Origin: Panicum virgatum | Lineage: Eukaryota; Streptophyta; Magnoliopsida; Poales; Poaceae | Reading direction: 5' to 3' | Length of the DNA: 64,000 bases | Assembly: GCF_016808335.1 (NCBI RefSeq) | Contig: NC_053150.1 | Span: 48,664,119 to 48,728,118 of the forward strand | Shown here: positions 35,508-46,933 of the stretch, one piece after another | How positions within the stretch are numbered: position 1 is the first letter of the stretch | Layout of the letters: every line of letters starts with the position of its first letter | Notes under the pieces: generated by a model | The model's database searches: none | The model's input: the letters and a program-made list of their open reading frames with translations, nothing else | What the model was told of the DNA's origin: nothing | Translations under genes and position numbers: made by a program

Positions 35508-37072
35508 GATGTAAGGATCACCGGGGTGTCCGACCCTAGAGGGGGAGGGGGTGAATAGGGTCGCTAATCGCTTTTCTATCCTAGGGCTCAATCTAATTGC
35601 ATAAGATAAACCTAACACGTCCTACATATGGTAGTTATGACTAAGGTTTATCTATGCTACCCTCTACTTACCCCAAAAGACTTGCAACCTATAGCCAATC
35701 CTAATCAAACTAACTAGGAAAGTAAAGGTAAGCAAGAAAGAGTAAATGCGGAAACGTAATGCGGTAAGTAAAGCGGTAAGGGAGAGGATATGCAAACTCC
35801 CGTGAAGACACCAAGACACACGATTTAACGTGGTTCGGTTAGGACACCAAAGTCCCTCCCTACGTCCACGGCCACTTGCTCACAAAGAACAAGTGGGATG
35901 CCGAGTCTCTTTGCTTGATCACCGTCTTGCCACGCCTCCAAGGCTCCCGACAAGCAAAGGCTAAGTGACGCCAAGTCACAAAGACGAGGTCACCGCCACC
36001 GTCTATCTCGAAGCGTCACCACGGCACCGTCTTCACTATCTTGGAGCTTTAACACCAAGTAGGGGCCTCCTTCCCCGCACAAAGTGTCGTTGCCACTCCA
36101 CACCAAGTCGGAGGGTCACACGACGAGTACAAGTGTTTGCTTGCCGCAGCAAGACTTCTCTCAAGGGAGCTCTCGCAAGAACTAATCCCTAATCAAGCAC
36201 TAAGCACTCTAACAAGTGTGCTTAAGCATATATGATGTACAATGAAGCTCTATGGTGGTTGGAGATGATCTTTAGCTCTAGTATACTTCTTTGAACTCCA
36301 GCCCTCTCAAATGGTGCGGCCTTGGGGGTATATATAGGCAGCACAAGCAAATATAGCCGTTGGAGAAAAGCTGCCAGAAATGTGCTTAACACCGGTTAAT
36401 CCGATGCTCCCCAAATCTCCATCGTCGGTTTAACCGGTGATACTAAACTGCCCACTGAAAACTAGCCGTTACGTGTACGGGCAATCAACCGACGCAATCG
36501 ACCGGTGTATGTAATGTTAGCGTCGGTTTATCCGGTGAGTGCAACTGTCCTCTGATCCTTGAAAAACAAACTCTCTGGACAACTGCACCGACGCCATTAA
36601 CCGGTGCATCATCGGTTCATCCGATGTATGCATTTTCCTTGGTCTGCTTCTGCCATTGCACCGACGTATTCCAACTTTCTATCGTCGGTTCATCCGGTGC
36701 CAAACCCTAGCCCGCAGGCCATCTCTGTCATTGCACCGATGAGTACATTTTGCCTTACGTCGGTTCATCCGGTGATACTAAAACTCCCAGACGTGCTCAA
36801 GTCAATGCACCGACGTGTGTAATTTGCTTGGCGTCGGTTCAACCGGTGACTTGATTTCTTTTAGGTTTCAGGGCGCTGCCCTGAGACCCGCGAGGGGCGG
36901 CTCCCCCTCGACCCCCGTCCGCTAACCGGGTAGCGGAACCCCCGTAGGGGCGGCCCTTCGGGCCTAGCTTCGCCTCTCTTCTCTTTGTCATCACTTGAAC
37001 CTAAAAGCCTGAGTATATCATCTAAGCAAACACATTAGTTCAAGTGTTGCGTGTGTCATCAATCGCCAAAAC
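35508..37072. repeat. unclassified grass repeat, possible solo LTR or non-coding retroelement piece
   Basis: Begins near TGTAAGGATCACCGGGG and ends near GCCAAAACA, so TG...CA ends are possible, but I see no five-base target duplication. It contains GAGGGGGAGGGGGTGAATAGGG, a CCAAGTCGGAGGGTCAC-type region, a minisatellite (36380-36852) and a cluster of short GC hairpins (36870-36980). ORFs are short. Confidence 0.45.
36380..36852. repeat. minisatellite of six ~75-100-bp units with internal inverted repeats
   Basis: Each unit pairs a left CACCGACG or CACCGGTT motif with a right CGTCGGTT-x-ATCCGGTG or TAACCGGTG motif 20-40 bases later. Units start near 36391, 36487, 36587, 36659, 36735 and 36808. 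Spacer sequences differ strongly while the paired motifs stay conserved. Confidence 0.75.
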
Positions 37073-37362
37073 ATTATATTGAAATATGGCATGAGAGGCC
37101 ATTTTCGCTACAAACGAGCTGGTCGAAAGAATCAAAATGGACATATTATTTGTCTAATTTGGAGCTCATATGAAGCTCATATAAAAAACAGTCTGGTTTA
37201 ATTGAAATCGACCGGTTCGCAGGTTCTATAAAAAATTGGCCGGTCCAACCAGTTTTTACAGGTCCGATTGCATGACTGGTCCATGAAGTAAATCGAACCG
37301 CTATAGTCTCTGGTTCGATCTTTTACTGGTCGAACCGTCGATCCGGTCCAGTTCTAATAACT

Positions 37363-37420
37363 ATGGTTGAAGCACAGCCCTACTTTGTCAAACCTGCCAG
37401 GCTTGAACGGCAATACTGTG
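37363..37420. repeat. segmental duplication, copy A (right part)
   Basis: GGTTGAAGCACAGCC and GCCAGGCTTGAACGGCA match 40986-41016 of copy B, so the homology continues on the far side of the 3-kb insertion. Confidence 0.65.
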
Positions 37421-38947
37421 AGAACCGCCCAATTTGCCATCGGTTTAGGTGAAATTATTGATTGATCCTTTAAGATGAGGGCTAGCACGTGTACGTCTCT
37501 CGACACGCCACATGCTAATCCACACCTTAGAGACACTTAATCAACACAATTCACCTAGAACGAGAACAAACTCGGTAGTCCCGGTACGTGTTTGCCACAT
37601 GCCCAGGATTAAGCACACGTACTGTTATACAAGCACATACATTGCCGATGATCCACAAAGATAAATTTTACACATTTAATATTACAAGTTCGATATAGGT
37701 GGGTTCAAACTTTCTTTACAAGCCTTGGGCTCACGAAAGACATATTAAACCGAAACTTAAAGTTTATTGTATTTACATGCTCTCACGGAGCTCGATTACG
37801 ATAAAGACATACAAAGATGATGATGCCTTGCTCAAGGACATCATCTCAGCCACAACGACCTACTCCTCCCCCGCATTTGGATCAGCGGGGTAGAAGTGGC
37901 CGAGCACCACTTCCGGCTCACCTGCAACTAGGTTTAGAAAGCAACCTGAGTACAAAAGGTACTCGCAAGACTTACGCGATTAAATAAACAAGGATCATGC
38001 AAAGGCTCAAGTAAAAGCTTTAAAGTTAAGTAATTATTGCATAGCAAGAGCTCTCTAAACTATCACCTAGCAAGTTTAATTAATCTTGCCCAAACCCTAA
38101 AAATTTTAGTTGATTAAGAGCATAATATATGAATGATCATAAAGGTGGCAAGAACCACTCCAACATATCCGAAACTCTCTACGAGGAATTCGACGAACCA
38201 AGAGCTTGCTCATAACCGAGAGCGCGGCAATTCGAATTGATTCAAATCTTGCAAGGGTGTACTACTTTACCCACACGACGCAGGGACCATGCGGCTCACA
38301 CAACCCGCTAAAGTTGGATAAGGGGTACTCGCGTCAACCGTTCCCAACAAGGCTCGATCGTTGAACTTCACATCTAACTTACGCGTAGAGACTTAGTTCC
38401 ACTGCAGACATCTCTAAGCTTTCCTATACATAGTTCCACCCGGGGACACCCCTAAGCCTCTCTGCATAGCCCTTGGCCACGTATCTAGGATTGCACATCA
38501 ATGATCAAGTCAAAGAAGATAGTTGGCTCATCCGTACCATTATTTGAATATGTGGTAGCACGGAAAGGTGCTCAAAGTCGATGGCATCCACGGATGGTCT
38601 TTAAACGATACAAGCGGACTATGCCCATGTGACAACATTCTCTAGGCCCGACCATTCCGCTCGAATCTCGGTACTACCACTCCAACATTACCCCAACGAA
38701 CCAGTACAATCAAGGATTATCGGTAAGTGTGACACTCCAAGACATTCATTCCTAGCGAGCGATATCATTATTCTAAGCAGGGCTAAGCATCTAATCAAGT
38801 TAAGTAATTAACTGACTAATTAACGCCAAGAACAAGGATGACAAATCAAGAAAGGATAATGCACGCAGATAGGTACAAAAATGCAATACATACCTACTAT
38901 ATATAACTCAACATTACCCGGTGAGATAACTAATTAAATCAGGTTAA
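37421..38947. other. intergenic, low-copy-looking sequence
   Basis: Moderate composition, short ORFs only. No element ends and no domain recognised. Confidence 0.35.
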
Positions 38948-39153
38948 ATTTTGGGAACTAAACAAGGCCCAATCTTCGGACACATACATGAAGCATTAAA
39001 TACAGTTAAAAAAATAACTAATTACACAGTTCAACTGATTGGCACGAGACAAATCATTTAAGTCTAATTAATTCATGATTGGATATTAATTATTAAATAA
39101 CAACAAAAATGCTACAGTACCCAGAACCCAAACCATTTCGCGAACTAAACACA
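38948..39153. mobile_element. PIF/Harbinger-like MITE, same subfamily as the 33.45-kb copy
   Basis: GGACACATACATGAAGC at the left and TACAGTACCCAGAA followed by CGAACTAAACAC at the right. The left terminus is fused to another element end (GGGAACTAAACAAGGCCC), indicating a nested or truncated insertion. Confidence 0.5.
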
Positions 39154-39293
39154 TCATGAATCTTCTTATGCTTAATCTTCTCTTTCGTTATTAAAAAAAA
39201 CAACGTGTTAATTTTCTCTATTTTTGGTTTGTTTCGACTTATCGTCTATCATGGCCAATTGGCCATGTTGGGTTCGCACGTGCTACTTCCTAG

Positions 39294-39587
39294 GGCGATA
39301 TTTTTTTTTTATGTATGAAGTACTAAATAAAATTTATTTGTAAAACTTTTTCACGAACGAGTGTAACTTTTCGTGACGAATCTAATGACGGTAATTAATT
39401 GATGATTTGCTACAGTATTACTACAGTAACCAATCTCTAATCATGCGGTCAAAAGTCTCATTAAATTCGTCTCGTGAAGTAGCGCACGGGTTGTGGTGTT
39501 AGTTTTATAAATTGCCTTTATTTAGTACCTCTAATTATTGGTCATAATTTGCGCTATGTGTGTTAGGATCCAAACCAAACAGAGGGG
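39294..39587. mobile_element. PIF/Harbinger-type MITE
   Basis: Body identical in layout to the 29.3-kb copy (GAAGTACTAAATAAAATTT, GACGAATCTAATGACGG, TAAATTCGTCTCGTGAAG); right end CCAAACCAAACAG. The left terminus is blurred by a T-rich run. Confidence 0.6.
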
Positions 39588-39815
39588 GTGTTTAGTTGGT
39601 GAAAAAATTTGGGTTTGGTTACTGTAGCACGTTTCGTTGTTACTTGATAATTAATGTCCAATCATGAATTAATTAACATCATTAGATTCATCTTGTAGGA
39701 ATCAATTAAATTATATAATTAGTTGTTTTTTAATTATATTTAATGCTCTATGCATATGTGCCAAAATTTTGATTTGACATCTACTGCACAAAAAAATTTG
39801 TTAACTAAACGCTGC
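39588..39815. mobile_element. PIF/Harbinger-like MITE, abutting the previous one
   Basis: Left GGTGTTTAGTTGGTG and right GTTAACTAAACGC are inverted; the interior contains ATTAGATTCATCTTGTAGG. About 228 bp. Confidence 0.55.
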
Positions 39816-41022
39816 CAGAGTCCATAGAACACTATTGAAATAGCAGCCGGCTTTTTATTAACCAAAATCAGTTCTTGTCGTTCGCATCGTGGTCGGCCGA
39901 GCAGCCAAGCTCGGTTGTCTGTGGCCTACTAAAATCGTCAGAGTTATTTCTTCAAAAAAAAAATCATCAGAGTTCCGACAATGGGCCTGTTGTTGCGGCG
40001 AGCCCACGCCGCCGCCGGAGGAGACCAATTTACGGTCGACGTACGGAAGACCCTTCCGTACGGTCAATTTCCGACGCCTATATTTCTTTTTCATTTTTAG
40101 TAATTTTTTTGTTATTTTTTGGAAAAAAATTCAAGAAAATTTTTTAGAGAGCGAAAAAATAAAAAAGTTGAAGAAAAATATCTGGAGAGCGAAAAAAATT
40201 TCAAGGGAAAATGGAGAGCAGCAGAAAAATTTTTAAAGAAAAAATTAGCGACACAAAGATTTTTTTAAAAAAAATTTGGAAGGTTGTACGGAAACAATTA
40301 AAAAAATCTCATGAGAAAAACTTTTACATCAAAAAAATTTGAAAAAAAAAGAAAAAAAAACATGCCGGTGCGCAGGAGGCAGCACTGCCCGTCGTCGCCG
40401 CCTCCCCGCCGCCGCCACCCCGCTGTGGAGCCCGTTGCCGCCACCGCCGCTCGAGGAGCTCAGCCCCAGGGGAGCCCGCTGCCGCCGTCGCCGCTCGCGA
40501 AGGTTTGCCCCGGGGAGGCCCACCGCCGCACAACTGATTCGCCACCATGGAGCCTGGCCCCATGGAGTTTCAGCAGCTACAACGTCGCCGCGCCGTGCCT
40601 CCCTGCTGCCGGTCTTCCGCGCCGCTCGCCATGGAGGGCGGAGCTCCCACGACCGGATCCGGATCTGAGAGAAAAAGAAAGAGAGAAGATAGAGAAGGGG
40701 ACGAGATTTGGGAAAGGGAAAGACAGCGTTGGGCTGGGAGGGATATTCACGTGGGTGTGGGTTCCACCACGTGGGTCGGCGCGTCGACCGCGAGTTCTCC
40801 TGTGGACGGTCGATAGGAAAACCCGCATTGCGCCGCCGCCGCCGTGTCCGTGTCGAACGCAATCTACGTAGCACCTTTTATGGTCTGTCCCCACCTGACC
40901 AGATTTCTCAGCATGGAAATGGAGGCCCAGTTTTACTTTCCAAGGCCGACGCTGATCGTGCGAATCCCAGTGTACGTCGGTGGCGTTGAAGCACGGCCAG
41001 GCTTGAACGGCAGATACGCTCA

Positions 41023-43316
41023 TGTCATGCAAGTAGGCAGGGCCGGCCTCTCAAGTCCCGGTTTCACATTCCAGCCGGCCGGCCTGCACAAGCACAGCAC
41101 TCCGGGACAGGTTGGAAAAGGGCACTTCAATTCAGTCCACGAAATCAGGGGTGAAGTCAAGTGTCAACTTGTTACGGCACAAGTTTGTTGACTTCGTGTC
41201 CGCGCCTGAAGAAGACGGGCATGGTTGGTGCTGGGAAACAGTATGCTAGTTTTCCCAAGATTTGTTGTATACAGGAATTCAGCTCTTGGACTGTGGCCTT
41301 CAACCACGCTCACCTGACCCCATCGAGCTGCTTCTGTTCGGCTGAAATACAATGCCAGCCGGCAGATGGACTCGGTCGACTTCATTTCTGATCTTGTCTT
41401 CTCTGATGAGTCCATTAGGACAAAAAACATACTCAACTCAAGCAGACAACTTGGTTACGAATTCAGAAGCTTTGCATGCGTGGTGCAATGCGCTTACCAA
41501 ATCGTGGAAAGTCCAAACATAATTTCAGGCATTAGCCCAGGAAATCTGGACCAGAAACGAGGCCTCTACCTTTTCAGGCTTTAAGAGGGGTCCTACCAAA
41601 CCGCAAACACACTAATTTTTCAGTGTCTGCTGAATGCTGATGGAGCCTGAAAGCTGGGGATCACACCGGGCTGCGGCTGTCAAGCAGAAAAGGGGTATGA
41701 ACTTCAACTGCCGTGAAACCCAACCACCCAACAAGATGGGAATCCTCCAATCTGGAAAAACGATGACCCGCTTTTGCACCTGAAAGCACCGTCCGTGCAG
41801 CAGAGCTTTCCATCTGGCTCTTCCTTTTCAGGAGCATGATTTTGTATTTTTGTACAGTAAAGTTCAGAGGTCTTTTCACTCCAGTCCAGCAGTGTCTAGA
41901 GTTGGTATATGCTAGACCAAACCATGAAGATCACTTTTTTTAAAAAAAACATGAAGATAACACTAGGCGTGCATGCATAGCCGTTACCCAATCCGAACAT
42001 ACTCTAATAAGCTCCACATTGTGTGTAGAACTTGTTCTAACATCCAATTGGGAGATGTGGTCACTCCCTCTAGCTACACACCCTGTCAAGGCCGGCCGTG
42101 CAGGGATAGACTAAAGTGTAAAGGCGTTGCCCCGCCGGCACGGCCATGGCCAAAAGAGTTCAGATGAGATGACCATCATCAGTTCATCACATGCTTCCCT
42201 AACTGCTACTACAATCTATACCTCGATCATCGAGTTGCTTGCACACAACGTCCTCGTACCACTAAACCACATACCAGTACGCAATGGCACTAGGACAGGG
42301 ACCTCTGAACTTTTTGCCTGTTTAACTACAGGCCCAATCCTGCCCCCGTTTTGGCTCTTCCTCTCGCCCTTGGCCTGCACAAAGTTTAACCTGATAACAA
42401 TGCTTGCACGCAATAATCCAATCCAAATGCAGCCTGATGCCACACCTCCCCATCCAATGCATGCGTTGCCTGGAGTTTTTTGTATCGGTGCTTCGATCTG
42501 ACGGCCGAACTGAACATTTGGCAGCGCGTGGGGGTGGTGGCACCGGCGATCACGGGTGCTAGGTTGCTAGCCGTCTCGAGGTCAGGATGTATGGTGCCCG
42601 GATGTGCAGTTGCAGCCAAAAACGAGAGCTTGTTTTCTTGCCCATTTGCATGTTTGTTAAATGTCTGTTTGAAAAAAAAAGCTTGTTAATGCATCCGGCC
42701 GGTGCAATTTGCAGAGAGTAGATGGGTACCTTGGGCATATTTGTTTTGTAAGGCTCGCCACTGCAGGCTCACAAAGTGAAGCGACCCCCGGGAGTGTCTA
42801 GTGATTGTGTGGGGTTCAGTCTTTGGGACACACGAAAACGGGATGAAAGATTCAGAGCTGCCATCGGCCGATGGCGGTGTGGCTGTGCCATCAGATGAAA
42901 GATAGGTTTCTGGATCTTCTCCAGATCCATTCAGACTGGAAAAGAACACGCATGATCGTCATTATTCTGCTCCCACATGCATATATATGTTTCCAATCGA
43001 CCCAATGTCCTGCATCCACGTTACTTCATTCTGGAACATGTGAGCTCAATCATACACATTCAGATGCTATTTTCAAAGTAAATACATTATACATTCAGAT
43101 GCTTACTGCCCTACTACCTGCTCATCCAATGCAACTCAGAAGAAACCTAGATTAGTTTTTTTTTCTTTTTGGCATACGGATGATGCTTTGCTCCAAGGGC
43201 CGGCCAAGGTTGCATCATCAGATGGTCACCCCCTTCGTCATCAGCCACTCCCGTCGGCCGTCGCGATTGACGGGTCAATCTTCAACGCCCATCGCCTAGT
43301 CGCCCTGCGCCGCATC
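41023..43316. other. intergenic, no gene recognised
   Basis: Mixed sequence with several ORFs below 125 codons on both strands. None carries a recognisable domain or splices into a longer frame. Confidence 0.35.
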
Positions 43317-43319
43317 TAA

Positions 43320-43564
43320 GAGCACGTTTAATAAGCTTGGCCATAAGCCAAGCTGATTCATCCACAGATCAATTCTAGAGCTGGTTTATACAATAACTTA
43401 AGCTGTTCCCGTACTCCATTTACTACACTGGGCCCACTTGATTGGTGTTTGTCAGATAAACAGTGGAGAAGCTCGGCGATGGCAGCAGCGACAAGCTGTC
43501 TTCTCTCTCTTCCCCTCTCTCTTCCATGTCAGTCTGCTGTGCTTAGCTGTTATTGGGCTTGCTC
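43320..43564. mobile_element. Tourist-type MITE, 245 bp, with TAA target duplication
   Basis: Left GAGCACGTTTAATAAGC and right GGGCTTGCTC (complement GAGCAAGCCCAATAAC) are inverted. TAA stands on both sides (43317-43319 and 43565-43567). No coding capacity. Confidence 0.68.
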
Positions 43565-43647
43565 TAATGCGCACGGCGCGCCAAGCCAGCATCAACATGC
43601 GTGGATGTGGGTTCCCGCGGCGCCTGACACCAAAACGACCAGTCAAC

Positions 43648-44623
43648 CAGGGTTCGCCTTACCGACGGTAAAGCGATTTCCGCCAACTAGCGGTATCGGT
43701 AAACCGGCGGTAAATCGCCGAAAACCGCTAGAAACCGTTCGAAATGACAATTCAAATTCAAAAAACCGGTAACCGTTGTTTACCAACCGGTAATCGATGT
43801 TTACCGACCGGTAACCGTCGTTTTTAACCGGTAAACACCGTATGACTTTGGAAAATTAAAAATTTTGGCAGCATTTTACCGTAATTTTGTAAATATCATT
43901 ACTGATGGTATATATCAAACAATTATATAACATTTACACATACATAGAATAGAAGTTCATATCCATAAAAATAGAAATTCACATCCATAGTCCATATAGA
44001 TCATCACAACAATAGTCCATGCAAATATCACAACCATAGTCCTCACAAACCATCATCGTCAATATATATAATACATAGTAGTGGTTTCCGGTCCAAATGA
44101 ACAAATGAACAAATGAAAATATATGTACATATTTGAAATATGAACACACATATATACATATAGCTAAAATGAACAAATTAACATCCGACTACCATGAACA
44201 AATGGATCCATATAGCTAATATGAACACATGTTTTTGAATATAGCTACACAACAAACATCTAAAAATCAATGTAAAATCAAGAAATACTCACAATGCAGT
44301 GGTTTCCGGTCCAAACGCGCCGATTTTCGCTCGGAAAATGCCGAATACCGCTCGGGATTAGAGGATACCGCTCGGGATTACCGGTCCGAAAGTTTTTTTA
44401 TTTTTTTGAGTGCCCAAATAGTCAAATATTTGAACATGTTCTATATTAGAATGATGTATGTCATCTCTACTTTCTTACCATATTTTTTCCTTTTTTATTT
44501 CAAATATTTTTGAAAATTTTAAATTCGGGCGAAATTTTTCGAAATTTACCGCCGGTATGGGTTGCCGGCTCGTAACGGTATCGGTAAAAATCGGCGGTAA
44601 CCGGATCGGTAAGGAAAACACTG
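43648..44623. mobile_element. non-autonomous hAT-like element, 976 bp, with 8-bp target duplication
   Basis: Terminal sequences CAGGGTTCGCCTTACCGA and the complement of TCGGTAAGGAAAACACTG are inverted. The 8-bp CAGTCAAC occurs immediately outside both ends (43640-43647 and 44624-44631), the size expected for hAT. Subterminal regions are packed with ACCGGTAA/TTACCGGT motifs, probable transposase-binding sites; the centre is AT-rich and non-coding. Confidence 0.88.
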
Positions 44624-44631
44624 CAGTCAAC

Positions 44632-45078
44632 AGCGGCAACGCCATGTACTTGAACCAATGAGGAAATAATCGTTGCTACATTAACTGTGAGCAGTTACAG
44701 CACTTGTACTAGTTTAATGGCAACGCATGTGAGGTGAGAAATGCAACATCCGTCTCGCGTAAAAGTGAAAGGCAGGCCCAGGGGGTGACTTGCTAATGCT
44801 AATGCTATCTAATACTAATCTCTTCCACGGTCAGCTCTGACGAAGCTGAAGATCAATGGAGTTAATGGATTCAGCCTTCAGCGCGTCGTCAGTGTTCGCA
44901 GCCCGCCGGATCCGGACCGGCGACCTGTCTGAACTCTGAACCTGGAGAAGTTGCGGGGAATTGAAGCCGAAGATCGATGGAGTAACGGACGCTACTTCAG
45001 CGTTTAGCTCGTCGTCAACGTCCACACCTCGCTGTGTCTGAACTCTCTGAACCCGGCGGAGAAGTTGCAGGCAGCTCT
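44632..45078. other. spacer between mobile elements
   Basis: Contains two related ~75-bp stretches (44845-44945 and 44950-45065, both with GAAGATCGATGGAGT-like and GAACTCTGAACC-like phrases), an imperfect tandem duplication. No gene. Confidence 0.4.
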
Positions 45079-45429
45079 GGGCCTTGTTTGCCATTTAAAA
45101 AAAAATAGCGCGCACATTTTTCAAAAATAGAATCTCGTATGCATGAAGTACTAAATAAAGTATATTTGTAAAAAAATTTTAGGAATGAGTGTAATTTTTC
45201 GCGACGAATCTAATGACGGTAATTAATCGATGATTAGCTACAATGATATTACAGTAACCATCCTCTAATCGTGCGGTAAAAGGCCTTATTAGATTCTTCA
45301 AAGTTACTGGCGCGGGGTTCTGGAGTTGATTTTGTAAACTGCTTTTGTTTAACACTATAATTAGCAATTAAAATATCACTATTCATAACACGCTAAAATC
45401 CTAACGCGAACCAAACAAACAAACAAGCC
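45079..45429. mobile_element. PIF/Harbinger-type MITE
   Basis: Left GGGCCTTGTTTG and right CAAACAAACAAGCCC are inverted; the body has GACGAATCTAATGACGG and CCTTATTAGATTC. About 351 bp. Confidence 0.68.
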
Positions 45430-45646
45430 CTGCTCGTCTCCTCTCGCCACTGCCGTCGGGATCACTCCACTCGTCAGCGTCCACCACACGGACGGACACA
45501 CATGGACCGCCAAGAGCTTGCCATGGGGAAGGAAATTTGGCCAGGTCCCTCCCAACGATGGTGCTTGGACCACAATGGAGTAGCCCTGACTGTCTGACCA
45601 GAATGGCCGCCCGGTCGCACCCGAGGAGTGAGTGGGTGGCAAGGCT

Positions 45647-46564
45647 AGGCCTGGACATTCGGGTTACTCGAAAATTTCGGGTCGGGTTTTTGGGTTTTGA
45701 AAATTTTAGGTTTTGAAAATTAGAACTCGAAATTTGTTAAAAATAAACTAAACCCGACATTTCGGGTACCCGATAATTTCGGGTTCGGGTAACCCGTACT
45801 ACCCGACTTCTTTTCTGGTGTGGTTCTAATCTCGTAGCTCAAGAAGACCCAGGAGAAATCCGAAAAGGACAAGAACAGGAAGAAGTGTTACTGAATGAAA
45901 GAAACAAACTCTCTGCTCCTGAATTTATCTACTCTATCTAGTGGTAGTAAAGAAAGAAAGCTTGGATCAGCTTCAATGGCCGGAGAAGCTCGCCTGCACA
46001 CAGCAAAGCCTGCACCTGCTTGCAGCGCCGCCGGCCGCCGGAAGCCAACAGGGAAGACGAGCCTATGCTTGCAGCGTGCAGCCGAGTTCTTGAGGAAGCC
46101 GAGGTCGCCGGGGCAAGGAGAGGGGCCTCGCCGGCCGCCACCTCGGTCGCCGGGAAGAAGACGACTGCATGCTCGGATGCAGGCATAGGCGCACGCGGAG
46201 GGCGCTGCTGGTGGCGGCGGGCGGTGGCGCGGTGGGCGGCTGGGGCTGGCGGGGGGGGGCGAGGTCTGGTGTGCGGGGGGTGGCTAGGGCGGCGGCACGG
46301 CGCGGGGTCTGGTCTGCGGTCGGGGGTGGGGGCGTGGCGTGGGGTCAGCAGCCTAGGGTTAGGGGCTTGGTGTTGGTGGTGGGCTGGGCTGCAACTAAAA
46401 CATATTTGGGCTAATGGGTTGGTCTATTTTTCGGGTATTTCGGGTATCGTGACCCAAAACCCGAATTATCCGTATTAATTTCGGGTACCGTGGGCTGTAA
46501 CCCGTATCAGAGTTCGGGTTTTTCGGGTTCGGACTCCAGGTTTCGGGTTTTTTCCCAGTCATAA
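45647..46564. mobile_element. hAT-like element with GC-rich core, 918 bp
   Basis: GCAAGGCT lies on both sides (45639-45646 and 46565-46572), an 8-bp target duplication. Ends are AT-rich with many TTCGGGT/ACCCGAA motifs in opposite orientations. The core at about 45960-46390 is instead GC-rich with codon-like texture (ATGGCCGGAGAAGCTCG), unlike the ends, and may be captured host DNA. Its ORFs show no known domain. The outermost bases match only weakly (AGGCCTGGACA against ATGACTGGGAA). Confidence 0.7.
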
Positions 46565-46933
46565 GCAAGGCTCCTAACCCGCTCCGTCCGGTTAGGCCCC
46601 GCGGCGGCGAGTCGCATCTTGCTCCGGTCGCCCCCGCGCTCGACGCGCCGTGTCGTGTGCGGCGGTGGCCGGCCGGTCGTGCCTCCTTGGCACGTTCTGG
46701 ATTGAGGCATACTGTTAGCAGTAAAAAATGCGGCTCGTTTACCATGCATTTTTCATTTTTCAGAAATCCGTCGTCTATGGTTGAGGACTCAGTTTGGCAA
46801 GAAGGAACCCTAAAATTTTGACGCGAAATCATCCAGGTTTTGCGAAAAATCAAGAGGTTCCCCACCCCATGTGAAATGAGTGGGACTATTTTTGGCAAGC
46901 TCTTGCGGCGAATTCTTCCCAAGGAAAGCTCAT

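Larger units (their letters stand above)
34310..37362. mobile_element. composite insertion in duplication copy A
   Basis: About 3.05 kb absent from copy B. The edges carry similar degenerate motifs (ACCGGTTCGA, GGTTCGAT, GAACCG) in opposite directions, suggesting a decayed terminal-inverted-repeat element. Inside are a Helitron-like terminus (34478), AT-rich filler (34500-35500) and a 1.5-kb high-copy-type repeat (35508-37072). No transposase ORF is visible. Confidence 0.5.
39154..41022. repeat. segmental duplication, copy B
   Basis: Counterpart of 33664-34309 plus 37363-37420. It is interrupted by two MITEs (39294-39815) and by about 0.82 kb of extra sequence (40020-40840) that copy A lacks; that piece holds an A-rich tract and a GC-rich tract. 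A local 30-bp duplication (TCGTCAGAGTT/TCATCAGAGTT) lies at 39935-39975. Confidence 0.7.

Noticed and set aside
35508..37072. Full LTR retrotransposon
   Set aside because: TG...CA-like ends but no target duplication, no second LTR, no primer binding site and no gag/pol sequence.
40311..40874. 186- and 181-codon ORFs on opposite strands
   Set aside because: Pro/Arg-rich products from a GC-rich block lying in an insertion; no domain and no splice context.
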